Source: Marivivens donghaensis
GTDB lineage: Bacteria > Pseudomonadota > Alphaproteobacteria > Rhodobacterales > Rhodobacteraceae
Reading direction: 5' to 3'
Assembly (NCBI RefSeq): GCF_023541015.1
Contig: NZ_JALNPR010000004.1
Span: 274,739-338,738 of the forward strand
DNA: 64,000 nucleotides
Below are positions 52,750 through 61,463 of this stretch, piece after piece. Numbering within the stretch: the first letter of the stretch is position 1; every line of letters begins with the position of its first letter. The notes below the pieces were generated by a model, which saw nothing but the letters and a program-made list of their open reading frames with translations, had not been told where the DNA came from and did not search any database. Both the position numbers and the translations under genes were made by a program.

Positions 52750-53958
52750 TTACCGTGCTGGGACGTAGCGTTCGATCACCATTCGTACTGGTGATCCAGC
52801 GCCGTCGCCATATTCCCCAACAGCCAGCAAATAAGTGCCTGTGGTGATCCGTGCCGTCACAAGCGGGTCCAAACCGTTGGTGTCATCGTTGTAAGCAATC
52901 TGCCGCCCTAGGTCATCGAACAGCACTAGATATGGATCGCCCTCTCCATTGACCGAGATCGCTTCGGCCAGCACGAGGCCACCGTCATAAACGTCGAGAC
53001 TATACCACGTGGCTGTCGCGCTGTTTTGCAGGTCCACACGCTGGCGGGTTTTCAGTTCCCCGAGCGCGGTCACTGGATAGCTTCCGTCGAGTGGCGGAGC
53101 GGCTTCGGCGCGGTCATATGAGCCACGCATTGCGGCTTCAACATCCAGTTCCTCTACGGTTAATGTGATCGGCAATGTGCTGTCCGACAGAGCCGTGAGC
53201 GCGATACAGTAGCTGCCAGCTTCGAGCGGGTTCATCAGTTCCAGACGGGAGTTCAGGCCATCCCAGTCATCGTTCTCGTCAATATAGCCACCGTCGTTGC
53301 TGTAGAGGGTGATGTAGGGGTCAGCGTCGCTGTTCTCGGCGGTGATGACGACAGGCATCGCGGTATCAAGTGTGAAACGCCAGTGTGGGGCGTCGTTGGC
53401 TGAGCCCGTCATTGGGGTGCCAAATGGCAGTTGGTTCGCGAGGGTAGAAGAGTCGCAGTAAGTTGACCCGCTATCACCATAGCCGCCATCCGACATGCCA
53501 GTGGTGAGAGCTTCGTGTTCATAGCGGCCGACGCGGACAAAACCCGTCATCGGGGCGGCGTCGAAACTCCGCATTGCAACGCAATAGGTGCCTGCATCCA
53601 GTGTCAGTTCCGCGCGGGATGCGCCGTCGCCACCGGAATCGTCATCCGATACCACCACTGCGCCAGTAGCATCATAAACGTCGATCACAGGGTCGCCGCC
53701 CCCGCGACCTTGGGCTTCGATGCGGACATCGGTCGGTGCGCTGAGAGTAAACAAGGACACATAGTTATTACCGCCGAGCACCAGCGCCATCTGTTCTTGG
53801 AACTCAGTTGTTGTCGAAATGTCCGAGGCGGTTTCATCGCCGCCGATCCATTGGCCGTTCGACCCGATGCCGCCGCAGAAATCTTGGGCAAAGGCCGCGC
53901 CAGTCGAAACGACAGCCAAGCCTGCTCCCACTAAGAGAGGTCTAAAGAAAGGTGTCAT
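52750..53958 (-). CDS. Secreted protein with three PPC-like repeats
   Basis: A 402-residue protein with signal peptide (LLVGAGLAVVSTGAAFA-QDF). It contains three beta-sandwich repeats of the bacterial pre-peptidase C-terminal type, each with the pattern (D/G)DPYxxLYDxxGxxxxxDDD...L..GTYxxAV: near residues 60-125 (GDPVIDVYDATGAVVVSDDD), 190-255 (ADPYITLYSNDGGYIDENDD) and 335-400 (GDPYLVLFDDLGRQIAYNDD). No enzymatic domain is attached, which is unusual since PPC domains normally flank secreted peptidases. Asp clusters may bind calcium. ATG 53958 has GGGG upstream. The function is unknown. Confidence 0.8.
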   Translation of the reverse strand: MTPFFRPLLVGAGLAVVSTGAAFAQDFCGGIGSNGQWIGGDETASDISTTTEFQEQMALVLGGNNYVSLFTLSAPTDVRIEAQGRGGGDPVIDVYDATGAVVVSDDDSGGDGASRAELTLDAGTYCVAMRSFDAAPMTGFVRVGRYEHEALTTGMSDGGYGDSGSTYCDSSTLANQLPFGTPMTGSANDAPHWRFTLDTAMPVVITAENSDADPYITLYSNDGGYIDENDDWDGLNSRLELMNPLEAGSYCIALTALSDSTLPITLTVEELDVEAAMRGSYDRAEAAPPLDGSYPVTALGELKTRQRVDLQNSATATWYSLDVYDGGLVLAEAISVNGEGDPYLVLFDDLGRQIAYNDDTNGLDPLVTARITTGTYLLAVGEYGDGAGSPVRMVIERYVPAR

Positions 53959-54074
53959 CGAATTACCCCGCACTGAAATGGATTTGACCAAATGGTAACG
54001 GGCGAGGTGGCGTCTGGCTACCACTTAACTCTGCTACAGGTGGTTTTCCCGACCTCGCGCGGGGCAAAGAAAAA

Positions 54075-54100
54075 GGCCGCGTTCCTTTCGGAACACGGCC
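54075..54100 (-). terminator. Intrinsic terminator of rpmJ
   Basis: Eleven-base arms (54075-54085, 54090-54100) pair fully on the minus-strand RNA with one G-U pair, loop GAAA, followed by TTTTTCTTT. It lies 21 bases past the rpmJ stop. Confidence 0.9.
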
Positions 54101-54121
54101 TCTAATCCGGTGTTGCTTCGA

Positions 54122-54247
54122 TTAGCCCTGACGAGCTTTGAAGCGACGCTGCGTCTTGTTAATAACGTAGACGCGGCCCTTACGGCGCACGATGCGGCAA
54201 TCGCGGTGGCGCTGCTTGAGCGAGCGGAGGGAGTTGCGAACTTTCAT
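54122..54247 (-). CDS. rpmJ: 50S ribosomal protein L36
   Basis: A 41-residue ribosomal protein of the longer, zinc-free L36 type: [17 protein letters not shown] at the start, then [24 protein letters not shown]. Only one cysteine remains, so it lacks the C+ zinc-binding set. It has ribosome site TAGGAGATG. It binds 23S rRNA late in large-subunit assembly. It stands alone with its own terminator, as usual in alphaproteobacteria, and not in the ribosomal protein operons. Confidence 0.97.
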   Translation of the reverse strand: MKVRNSLRSLKQRHRDCRIVRRKGRVYVINKTQRRFKARQG

Positions 54248-54317
54248 GGTTCATCTCCTAGTCGCGGCGCGGCGATTGCGCCTGTGTTTCGTTTAAGCCC
54301 GAAGGCCAGTGATTCCA

Positions 54318-54392
54318 TGGTGGGCGGTACTGGGATCGAACCAGTGGCCACTACGATGTCAACGTAGTGCTCTACCGCTGAGCTAACCGCCC
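54318..54392 (-). tRNA. tRNA-Val (anticodon GAC)
   Basis: A 75-nt cloverleaf on the minus strand: acceptor GGGCGGT/ACCGCCC, D-arm AGCTCAGCGGTAGAGC, anticodon stem CTACG/CGTAG enclosing loop TTGACAT (anticodon GAC), T-arm CTGGTTCGATCCCAG, and encoded CCA. It decodes GUC and GUU valine codons. A promoter and an odd hairpin lie upstream. Confidence 0.97.
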
Positions 54393-54416
54393 ATGACCCT
54401 TGCATTTCTCATACGT

Positions 54417-54447
54417 CTTGAAAAAACAAGACGCGGAAATCCGCGTC
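54417..54447 (-). terminator. Terminator-like hairpin in the tRNA-Val leader
   Basis: GACGCGG/CCGCGTC (54430-54436, 54441-54447) with loop AAAT, followed on the minus strand by TTGTTTTTTC. It lies between the predicted tRNA promoter and the tRNA itself, where a terminator would block expression. It may attenuate tRNA transcription or serve as a processing signal. Confidence 0.5.
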
Positions 54448-54458
54448 GGGTGAGCGGC

Positions 54459-54487
54459 TCTATAAAAGGAGTCGGAGGGGGGATCAA
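54459..54487 (-). promoter_or_regulatory. Promoter of the tRNA-Val unit
   Basis: On the minus strand TTGATC (54482-54487) and TATAGA (54459-54464) are exactly 17 bases apart. Each box matches the sigma-70 consensus well. The predicted start near 54452 is about 60 bases before the tRNA. Confidence 0.6.
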
Positions 54488-54543
54488 GGGCTTTCGGTAA
54501 AACAGATTCATGCTCTATTCTATTTTTATAAGCCGGAGTGATG

Positions 54544-55401
54544 ATGACCCTTACGCCCTTTGTCCTGAATGAGCCAGTAACGCGCACAACAAGCGTTGTT
54601 TTTGCGTCTCCGCACAGCGGAAAGGCGGATTTGGCGTTGTTCGGTGGGCAGGCGGTTTTGGACCATCAAACGATTCGGTCATCTGAGGATGCCCACGTCG
54701 ATCGCCTGTTTTCTAAGGTGATTGACTATGGTGCCCCGTTTTTGGTGGCGCAGGTGCCACGGGCATTTGTGGATTTGAATAGGGCTGCGGATGAACTTGA
54801 TCCTGCATTGATCGAAGGTGTGCGTCGAAACGTTCACAATCCGCGCGTCGGATCGGGGCTGGGTGTGATTCCTCGTGTCGTCGCAGGGGGGAGGTCAATT
54901 TATCGCGGGAAACTGACGTTAGAAGAGGCGTATTCGCGGCTTCAAACCTATTGGTATCCGTATCACGATAAACTGACGGCCCTCTTGGATCAGAGTTTTA
55001 GGCTGTTCGGAGAATCAATCTTGATCGATTGCCATTCGATGCCGAGAGAGGCGCTGGATGCCGCGCGAAAGTCAGGCGAACGGCCTCATGTCGTGATCGG
55101 GGATCGGTTTGGGGCGGCGGCTTCGGCGCGGTTGGTGGATCAAATTGCAGCCGCGTTTGAGGGGCAGGGGCTTCGGGTTGCTCGGAACGCCCCGTTCGCG
55201 GGCGCCTACAGCACGGTTGCCTATGGTCGCCCCGTTCGATCCCAGCACGCGGTGCAGGTAGAGATTGATCGTTCTCTTTATATGAATGAGGCGACGCTTG
55301 AGATTTTGCCAGAGTTTGACGAATTGCAGTCGAAACTTATGGCTGCGGCGTCTGAGATTGCCGCGCTGGGATCGCGTAAGGTTCCATTAGCTGCCGAGTA
55401 G
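54544..55401 (+). CDS. N-formylglutamate amidohydrolase family protein
   Basis: A 285-residue zinc hydrolase of the N-formylglutamate deformylase family, which releases formate and glutamate at the end of one histidine-degradation route. Motifs are VVFASPHSGKADL (metal His), SSEDAHVDRLF, VDLNRAADELDPAL, LIDCHSMPREALD (metal Asp/His) and VEIDRSLYMNEATLE. GGAG stands five bases before ATG 54544; ATG 54541 and GTG 54538 are alternatives. No hut genes are adjacent, so the substrate could also be another N-formyl amino acid. It ends one base before the convergent dinB. Confidence 0.92.
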   Translation: MTLTPFVLNEPVTRTTSVVFASPHSGKADLALFGGQAVLDHQTIRSSEDAHVDRLFSKVIDYGAPFLVAQVPRAFVDLNRAADELDPALIEGVRRNVHNPRVGSGLGVIPRVVAGGRSIYRGKLTLEEAYSRLQTYWYPYHDKLTALLDQSFRLFGESILIDCHSMPREALDAARKSGERPHVVIGDRFGAAASARLVDQIAAAFEGQGLRVARNAPFAGAYSTVAYGRPVRSQHAVQVEIDRSLYMNEATLEILPEFDELQSKLMAAASEIAALGSRKVPLAAE

Positions 55402-56655
55402 TCAGCGCAGGGCACGTCCCTTTTTGATCGCGTCAGTCCCGAACTTTGCGCGGATTTTATCGGTTGCGCGTTCCGCGTTGGCCCGACGGCATGCATCTGG
55501 GTCCAAAAGGTCCCCTTCGCGGTCGGCATCTTGGGCTGCGGTTAGGTCGCTTATGCCGACGCCAATCAGTCGAAACGGTCCTGTGTTGCCAGCCGCGTCA
55601 TATAGTGACCTCGCCACGCGATAAATCGTGTCCGCCATTTGTGTGGGCTGGTGAAGGCTTTGCCGTTTGGTGATGGTCTTGAACGCTTTGGTCTTGAGCT
55701 TCAGCGTGACAACGCGGCCTGCCTTGTCTTTTGCCTTGGCGCGTGCACTGACTTGTTCAGAGAGTCGCCAAAGGTGGCCGTCTAGGACATCGGGGTCAGA
55801 AGTATCCTCAAAAAACGTGGTTTCTTTTGAGATACTCTTCACAGGTGCGTTTGGAGAAATCCGTCTGAAATCTTCGCCGCGTGCTAAATGAAAGAGCCGT
55901 TCGCCTGTTTGCCCGAACCGTTCCGTAAGCTGATCTTTTTCCCAGCGATGCAGGTCGCCGATGGTATGGATGCCTGCCTTGTCGAGTGAGGCTTGAGTGG
56001 CTGGGCCGATCCCCCAGATCAATCGAACAGGTTTGGGTTTTAGGAAGTCTACGGTCTCCGCCTTACCGATCACCGAAAACCCACGGGGTTTGTCGAGGTC
56101 GGACGCCACTTTGGCGAGGAATTTGTTGTGGGAAAGGCCGATTGACCCGCTGAGGCCCAATTCTTCCTTCATCCGTTTAACAAGACGGGCCAGCATAATC
56201 GCTGGCGGCGCGCCATGTAATCGGGCGGTCCCCGTCAGGTCCAAGAACGCTTCGTCCAACGACAATGGTTCAATCTGGGGTGTGAGTTCATCCATCAGAG
56301 CGCGGACCGCACGGGAGGCTTCGGCGTAAGCGTCCATCCGTGGGCGGACCACCACTGCGTCAGGACAAAGCTTGAGGGCCTGAAACATTGGCATCGCCGA
56401 ACGAACGCCTCGTATGCGGGCGATATAGCAAGCCGTGGAGACGACGCCGCGTTTGCCACCTCCGATGATGACGGGTTTGTCCTGCAGCTCTGGATTATCC
56501 CGCTTTTCAACACTGGCATAAAAGGCATCGCAGTCCATATGTGCGATCGACAAATCCCACAGTTCATCATGCATCACGACGCGCGGACTGCGGCATGATG
56601 GGCAGCGCGAGCCGCTGTCGAATTGAGTCAGGCAATCTTTACAAAGGGCTGGCAT
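55402..56655 (-). CDS. dinB: DNA polymerase IV with N-terminal zinc-ribbon-like extension
   Basis: A 417-residue Y-family polymerase for translesion synthesis. Catalytic blocks are SIAHMDCDAFYASVEKRDNPEL (palm, metal Asp), CYIARIRGVRSAMPMFQALKLCP (fingers), and PLSLDEAFLDLTG (metal Asp/Glu). The little-finger domain follows, with SISKETTFFEDTSD. Unlike E. coli DinB it begins with about 30 extra residues carrying CKDC and CPSC (Cys5, 8, 18, 21), a likely zinc-binding ribbon. The C-terminal beta-clamp motif is not obvious. It is divergent from the Nudix gene over 66 bases. Confidence 0.94.
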   Translation of the reverse strand: MPALCKDCLTQFDSGSRCPSCRSPRVVMHDELWDLSIAHMDCDAFYASVEKRDNPELQDKPVIIGGGKRGVVSTACYIARIRGVRSAMPMFQALKLCPDAVVVRPRMDAYAEASRAVRALMDELTPQIEPLSLDEAFLDLTGTARLHGAPPAIMLARLVKRMKEELGLSGSIGLSHNKFLAKVASDLDKPRGFSVIGKAETVDFLKPKPVRLIWGIGPATQASLDKAGIHTIGDLHRWEKDQLTERFGQTGERLFHLARGEDFRRISPNAPVKSISKETTFFEDTSDPDVLDGHLWRLSEQVSARAKAKDKAGRVVTLKLKTKAFKTITKRQSLHQPTQMADTIYRVARSLYDAAGNTGPFRLIGVGISDLTAAQDADREGDLLDPDACRRANAERATDKIRAKFGTDAIKKGRALR

Positions 56656-56721
56656 CTGGATGCTTCATGGCTATCTTTGCAGTATAGCCTTTCACCGATC
56701 CGAAGGGCCAGCGGGGCGGTT

Positions 56722-57138
56722 ATGTTTGACGATAGTTTTGATGGCGCAAAGGTTGCGATCCTCAGGGGCAACGATGTGCTCGTTATTCGTCGAGACGATA
56801 AACCCAACATTCCGTGGCCAGATTGCTGGGACTTCCCGGGGGGTGGTCGTGAAAACGATGAAACGCCGTTTGAAACCGCTCAACGTGAAACGCGCGAAGA
56901 GGTCGGTTTGTCCCTCTCAGAGCATCGCGTGTTCTACCATAGCCAACAACCCGGACCCACAGGTGATACCGTGCATTTCTTTGCGGTTCTTTGGGGAGAC
57001 CTGACTGAGGCCGATGTGACATTTGGCCGAGAGGGGCAGGAATGGCGGTTTATGCCAGTTCAAGATTTCCTTGATTTGCCAGATGCTATCCCGTCGTTGC
57101 AGATCAGACTTCGGATGGCGCTGACGACTTTATACTAG
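56722..57138 (+). CDS. Nudix hydrolase
   Basis: A 138-residue pyrophosphohydrolase. The Nudix box GGREND-E-TPFETAQ-RETREE-VGL (about residues 41-63) has the full G-x5-E-x7-REUxEExGU pattern. The preceding WDFPGGGRE and following FFAVLWGDL suggest an ADP-ribose or oxidised-nucleotide pyrophosphatase. It is divergent from dinB, which hints at a nucleotide-pool cleaning role alongside translesion synthesis, but this is inference. The start ATG 56722 was chosen since the upstream part of the frame is not protein-like. Confidence 0.92.
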   Translation: MFDDSFDGAKVAILRGNDVLVIRRDDKPNIPWPDCWDFPGGGRENDETPFETAQRETREEVGLSLSEHRVFYHSQQPGPTGDTVHFFAVLWGDLTEADVTFGREGQEWRFMPVQDFLDLPDAIPSLQIRLRMALTTLY

Positions 57139-57170
57139 TCCCTTCTGGCTGTGGGGTTGCCAGAAGGGAC
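57138..57170. terminator. Perfect 12-bp stem-loop between convergent genes
   Basis: GTCCCTTCTGGC (57138-57149) and GCCAGAAGGGAC (57159-57170) are fully complementary around a nine-base loop, starting in the Nudix stop codon. No T-run follows. It probably ends or stabilises the Nudix mRNA. An additional dyad, ACCAGTGC...GCACTGGT (57169-57213), overlaps it and runs into the next gene. Confidence 0.55.
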
Positions 57171-57194
57171 CAGTGCGCCGCTGGGAAGCGGGGA

Positions 57195-57446
57195 TCACGC
57201 TTGCGGCACTGGTCCTGATACGAAAGTCGTCAAAATTTCCGGCGCGGGTTTGTGCCAAAAAGTATCGGACATTCCCAATGCCTGACGCACCAGCCCCATT
57301 TGGACCTGATCACGTTCTAGGTCGCGTGGGCCTTTGAAGAGGCAGGGATAGCGATATGTGCCTTGATCGCGTTGCACGTCGACGCGGGCCTCGTAGGCTC
57401 CAATGGCGTCATTATAGTAAATTTCACCTAGAGTGATGGTCTGCAT
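57195..57446 (-). CDS. Small conserved-looking protein, function unknown
   Basis: An 83-residue soluble protein with ribosome site GGAGACGT before ATG 57446. The N-terminal half looks like a beta hairpin (ITLGEIYYNDAIGAYEARVDVQRDQGTYRYPCLFKGP). The C-terminal half is helical (DLERDQVQMGLVRQALGMSD) with a proline-rich end. One cysteine. No family is recognised. It stands alone on the minus strand between the Nudix gene and pyrF. Confidence 0.65.
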   Translation of the reverse strand: MQTITLGEIYYNDAIGAYEARVDVQRDQGTYRYPCLFKGPRDLERDQVQMGLVRQALGMSDTFWHKPAPEILTTFVSGPVPQA

Positions 57447-57632
57447 CACACGTCTCCGTAAACACAACTCAAACGATACTCGTCTTTCGCATAACGGTAT
57501 CAGAATGGACTGATTGGACGAAGCTACCCAGTGGAGCAAACCGCCTGTCGCGGTTGGTGATGCAACTTATACGTTAGGTTAGGGGTGCGGCGACCTCAGG
57601 GGTGAAACCGCCGCGTTGTCAGTGCACTACGG

Positions 57633-58337
57633 TCACGCTTTGAGCGCGGCGGCGATCTCTGCGTTGACGGCGTCTGCTGCTGCGCGAGGGTTTTCGGCTG
57701 TCCAGATCGGGCGGCCAACAACTACATGGTCCGAACCATTCGCAATGGCTTCGCCCGGGGTCATAACGCGTTTTTGGTCGCCTAATGCGGCGCCAGCGGG
57801 ACGGACGCCTGGGGTGACGATGAGTTTGCCAGCTGCCTCGGGCAAGGCACGGATCAACGCCGCCTCATGCGGAGAAGCGATCACACCGTCAGCGCCAGCT
57901 TCCATTGCACGCGCTGCGCGTTCCGTCACAATGTCGGCAACTGTGCCGTCTTTGTAGCAAGAGGCATCAAGGTCAGCGCGATCAAGAGACGTTAGGACAG
58001 TTACAGCGAGGATTTTGAGGTCTTTGCCAGCGGCACCTTCTTTTGCGGCGCGAACGACATGTGGGTCGCCGTGGACGGTCAGAAAATCCAAACCGAACTG
58101 AGCAATGCCGCGAACGGCAGCTTCGACCGTTGCGCCGATGTCAAAGAACTTCATGTCGAGGAAAACTCGTTTGCCGTATTCCTGTTTCAGCTCGTTCGCG
58201 AGGGCCAAGCCGCCGCCAGTGAGCATCCCAAGGCCGATCTTGTAGAAAGAAACGGCGTCGCCCAATTCTTTGGCAAGCTCGAGACCTTGAATGACGTTCG
58301 GGACATCGAGGGCAACAATCAGGCGGTCGTTCGACAT
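57633..58337 (-). CDS. pyrF: Orotidine 5'-phosphate decarboxylase
   Basis: A 234-residue TIM-barrel enzyme that decarboxylates OMP to UMP, the last step of pyrimidine synthesis. Motifs are LIVALDVPN, FYKIGLGML, the catalytic charged network VFLDMKFFDIGATV, VHGDPHVVRAA, and IVTPGVRPAGAALGDQKRVMTPGEA with the phosphate-binding VVGRPI. It has ribosome site AAGGAG. The short open frame at 58405-58500 precedes it on the same strand. Confidence 0.97.
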   Translation of the reverse strand: MSNDRLIVALDVPNVIQGLELAKELGDAVSFYKIGLGMLTGGGLALANELKQEYGKRVFLDMKFFDIGATVEAAVRGIAQFGLDFLTVHGDPHVVRAAKEGAAGKDLKILAVTVLTSLDRADLDASCYKDGTVADIVTERAARAMEAGADGVIASPHEAALIRALPEAAGKLIVTPGVRPAGAALGDQKRVMTPGEAIANGSDHVVVGRPIWTAENPRAAADAVNAEIAAALKA

Positions 58338-58404
58338 GGGAAAGCTCCTTGAGGATGGGTTGGCCTCTCTTGGGGCTCTGCTTTCTCTATGTCAAGGAAT
58401 GGGC

Positions 58405-58500
58405 TTATGGCTTGGCCTGCTTGGGCATGTCTTTTGGCTTTGTTTTCGCGGGGACCTCGGCCAAGTCGGCAAGAGTTTTGTCATAGGCCGCGATAATCAG
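58405..58500 (-). pseudogene. Possible small gene or remnant without a standard start
   Basis: A frame ending in TAA at 58405 reads as a convincing protein tail: IIAAYDKTLADLAEVPAK, then KPKDMPKQAKP. Only CTG (58500) or ATT could serve as start; the in-frame TGA lies five codons before that CTG. AAAAGG stands a few bases before the CTG. It may be a small gene with a rare start, or one that lost its start codon. Alanine/lysine-rich tails like this are common in small Rhodobacteraceae proteins. It lies between clpB and pyrF. Confidence 0.3.
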
Positions 58501-58627
58501 GCGGCCTTTTGGCTGATGTGATCAACTTGGCCCGTAGTACGCTCCTACCTTTGCGATACCTTGTCAATAACGGCAGACAGAAGGGGTAGTCTTAGCTAGA
58601 AACCCACCGATTTTTAAGCACTGGAAT

Positions 58628-58657
58628 CTTGCAAGATGCGCCGTTGCTCCCCATCTT
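58628..58657 (+). promoter_or_regulatory. clpB: Heat-shock (sigma-32/RpoH-type) promoter of clpB
   Basis: CTTGCAA (58628-58634), a 14-base spacer, and CCCCATCTT (58649-58657) match the E. coli sigma-32 consensus (CTTGAAA, 13-15, CCCCATNT) in nearly every position. It lies 79 bases before the clpB start. This predicts heat induction through an RpoH factor. Confidence 0.8.
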
Positions 58658-58735
58658 ATTAACGAAGGCCCGATACGATCCGTGCCGCTCAGTGGGCGGA
58701 TCAAATTGGCGGGTGCTTAGAGAAGGAGAACTGCG

Positions 58736-61351
58736 ATGAACTTAGAGAAGTTCACGGAGCGGTCGCGCGGCTTCATCCAAGCAGCGCAAACGATCGCAAT
58801 GAGAGAGAGCCATCAGCGGCTCGCCCCCGAACATGTGTTGAAAGCTTTGCTGGACGACGATCAGGGTCTGTCCGCGAACCTCATTACGGCTGCTGGCGGT
58901 AATGTGGCGGCTGTCGTTGAGGCGAATGAGCTGTCGCTGACAAAGATGCCAAAGGTGTCGGGTGATGCTGGTCAGGTGTATCTGGACAGCGCGACAGGCA
59001 AAGTTCTGTCCGAAGCCGAGACGCTCGCGCAGAAGGCGGGCGATAGCTTTGTCCCCGTGGAGCGCATTCTGACTGCGTTGGCGATTGTGAAATCTGCCGC
59101 TGCGGATGCGCTGAAAGCTGGGAAAGTGACGGCGCAGGGCCTGAACGCAGCTATTAATACCGTGCGCAAAGGTCGGACTGCCGACAGTGCGTCTGCCGAA
59201 GAAGGCTACGACGCACTCAAGAAATATGCCCGTGATCTAACCGAAGCTGCAGAGCAGGGGAAAATCGATCCGATCATTGGTCGGGACGAAGAAATTCGCC
59301 GCTCGATGCAGGTTCTGTCCCGTCGGACCAAGAACAACCCAGTTCTCATTGGTGAGCCGGGTGTTGGTAAAACCGCGATTGCTGAAGGACTCGCCCTTCG
59401 GATCGTGAATGGTGACGTGCCTGAATCCCTGCGTAACAAAAAGCTACTCGCGCTCGACATGGGTGCGCTGATTGCTGGTGCGAAATACCGCGGTGAATTC
59501 GAAGAGCGTCTTAAGTCGATTTTGAAAGAAATCGAAGCTGCCGCCGGAGAGATCATTCTCTTCATCGACGAGATGCATACGCTCGTTGGGGCAGGGAAGT
59601 CGGACGGCGCGATGGATGCGGCCAACCTGATCAAACCCGCGCTTGCGCGTGGTGAATTGCACTGTGTTGGTGCGACGACCCTCGATGAATATCGCAAGTA
59701 TGTAGAGAAAGACGCTGCTTTGGCGCGGCGGTTCCAACCTATTCAGGTTGAGGAGCCGACGGTCGAAGACACGATTTCGATCCTGCGCGGTATTAAAGAG
59801 AAGTACGAGCTGCACCACGGCGTTCGTATCTCGGACTCCGCTCTGGTCGCTGCGGCAACGCTGTCGCACCGTTATATCACGGATCGTTTCCTGCCGGATA
59901 AGGCCATCGACCTCGTGGACGAGGCCGCAAGTCGTCTGCGTATGGAAGTAGACAGCAAGCCCGAAGAGCTCGACGCGCTGGATCGTCAGATACTGCAAAT
60001 GCAGATCGAGGCGGTTGCTCTCGAGAAAGAGGATGACGACGCGTCGAAGACACGTTTGGACAAGTTGCGTCAGGAACTGTCGGACTTGCAGGAAAAAGCG
60101 GACGCCATGACTGCCAAATGGCAGGCAGAGCGGGACAAGCTGGAAGGTGCGCGTGCGCTCAAAGAAAAGCTCGACAAAGCGCGGGCTGATCTGGAAATCG
60201 CGAAACGCGAAGGTAACCTCGCGAAGGCGGGTGAGCTGTCCTATGGCGTCATCCCGCAGTTGGAACGTGACTTGTCCCAAGCTGAGGCGCTGGAAGGCGA
60301 GCAAATGGTCGAAGAGGCCGTTCGCCCTGAACAGATTGCCGAAGTCGTTGAGCGTTGGACGGGTATCCCGACCAGCAAGATGCTGGAAGGTGAGCGTGAA
60401 AAGCTGCTCCGCATGGAAGACGGCCTGCACAAACGGGTCATCGGACAGAAAGCCGCCGTTCGTGCTGTTGCGAATGCTGTCCGCCGTGCCCGTGCGGGTC
60501 TAAACGATGAAAATCGCCCGCTTGGGTCGTTCCTGTTCCTCGGGCCGACGGGCGTGGGTAAAACCGAACTGACCAAAGCAGTGGCTGAGTTCCTCTTTGA
60601 CGATGACAATGCGATGGTCCGCATCGATATGTCCGAGTTCATGGAGAAGCACGCGGTTTCCCGTTTGATCGGCGCCCCTCCGGGGTATGTCGGATATGAC
60701 GAGGGCGGTGTGTTGACTGAAGCGGTTCGTCGACGTCCCTATCAGGTTGTCCTCTTTGATGAGGTCGAAAAGGCGCACCCTGATGTGTTCAACGTACTGT
60801 TACAGGTTCTCGACGATGGCGTTTTGACGGATGGTCAGGGCCGCACTGTGGACTTTAAACAGACGTTGATCATTCTGACCTCGAACCTTGGCGCGCAAGC
60901 TCTGAGCCAGTTGCCCGATGGTGCAGATGCGGGGCAGGCGAAACGCGATGTGATGGACGCAGTGCGGGCGCACTTCCGCCCCGAGTTCCTGAACCGTCTG
61001 GATGAGACGATTATCTTTGACCGTCTGGGCCGTGCGGATATGGGTGGCATTGTCGATATCCAACTGGCGCGTCTGCAGAAACGTCTTGATGGTCGCACGA
61101 TCTCGCTCAACCTTGATGAGGGCGCACGCAAGTGGCTGGCGGATGAGGGCTATGATCCCGTCTTTGGGGCTCGACCACTGAAACGCGTCATTCAACGCGC
61201 CTTGCAAGACCCGCTGGCAGAACTTCTGCTGGCTGGTGATGTGAAGGACGGTGACACGATAGCTGTGTCTGCTGGCGCAGAAGGGTTGATCATAGGCGAT
61301 CGGATTGGCGGAAGTAATCGCCCGAAACCAGACGACGCGGTCGTTCATTAA
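58736..61351 (+). CDS. clpB: ATP-dependent disaggregase ClpB
   Basis: An 871-residue Hsp100 chaperone that works with DnaK to rescue aggregated proteins. It has an N-terminal Clp repeat domain (to about 150), a first AAA+ module with Walker [10 protein letters not shown] (about 210) and pore loop [12 protein letters not shown], the long coiled-coil middle domain (about 410-530), and a second AAA+ module with GPTGVGKTE (about 610), [12 protein letters not shown] and GYVGYDEGG. The AAGGAG ribosome site and an upstream sigma-32-type promoter fit strong heat-shock expression. A terminator follows ten bases past the stop. Confidence 0.98.
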   Translation: MNLEKFTERSRGFIQAAQTIAMRESHQRLAPEHVLKALLDDDQGLSANLITAAGGNVAAVVEANELSLTKMPKVSGDAGQVYLDSATGKVLSEAETLAQKAGDSFVPVERILTALAIVKSAAADALKAGKVTAQGLNAAINTVRKGRTADSASAEEGYDALKKYARDLTEAAEQGKIDPIIGRDEEIRRSMQVLSRRTKNNPVLIGEPGVGKTAIAEGLALRIVNGDVPESLRNKKLLALDMGALIAGAKYRGEFEERLKSILKEIEAAAGEIILFIDEMHTLVGAGKSDGAMDAANLIKPALARGELHCVGATTLDEYRKYVEKDAALARRFQPIQVEEPTVEDTISILRGIKEKYELHHGVRISDSALVAAATLSHRYITDRFLPDKAIDLVDEAASRLRMEVDSKPEELDALDRQILQMQIEAVALEKEDDDASKTRLDKLRQELSDLQEKADAMTAKWQAERDKLEGARALKEKLDKARADLEIAKREGNLAKAGELSYGVIPQLERDLSQAEALEGEQMVEEAVRPEQIAEVVERWTGIPTSKMLEGEREKLLRMEDGLHKRVIGQKAAVRAVANAVRRARAGLNDENRPLGSFLFLGPTGVGKTELTKAVAEFLFDDDNAMVRIDMSEFMEKHAVSRLIGAPPGYVGYDEGGVLTEAVRRRPYQVVLFDEVEKAHPDVFNVLLQVLDDGVLTDGQGRTVDFKQTLIILTSNLGAQALSQLPDGADAGQAKRDVMDAVRAHFRPEFLNRLDETIIFDRLGRADMGGIVDIQLARLQKRLDGRTISLNLDEGARKWLADEGYDPVFGARPLKRVIQRALQDPLAELLLAGDVKDGDTIAVSAGAEGLIIGDRIGGSNRPKPDDAVVH

Positions 61352-61360
61352 AAAACCAGA

Positions 61361-61385
61361 CGGCGGGGAATTCCCCGCCGTTTTT
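61361..61385 (+). terminator. Intrinsic terminator of clpB
   Basis: The 20-bp perfect palindrome CGGCGGGGAATTCCCCGCCG (61361-61380) is followed by TTTTTG. The core is the same as in the terminators after zapE and the Prx5 gene. Confidence 0.9.
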
Positions 61386-61463
61386 GTTCTGAGGTCTGGG
61401 TACTGGTTTGTTGACACAACACACTGCATCGTCAAAGCTACTCCCGTATTTGGGGTGTTGGTG

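Noticed and set aside
59444..60430. A 328-codon frame antisense to clpB
   Set aside because: A shadow of the conserved AAA+ coding frame.
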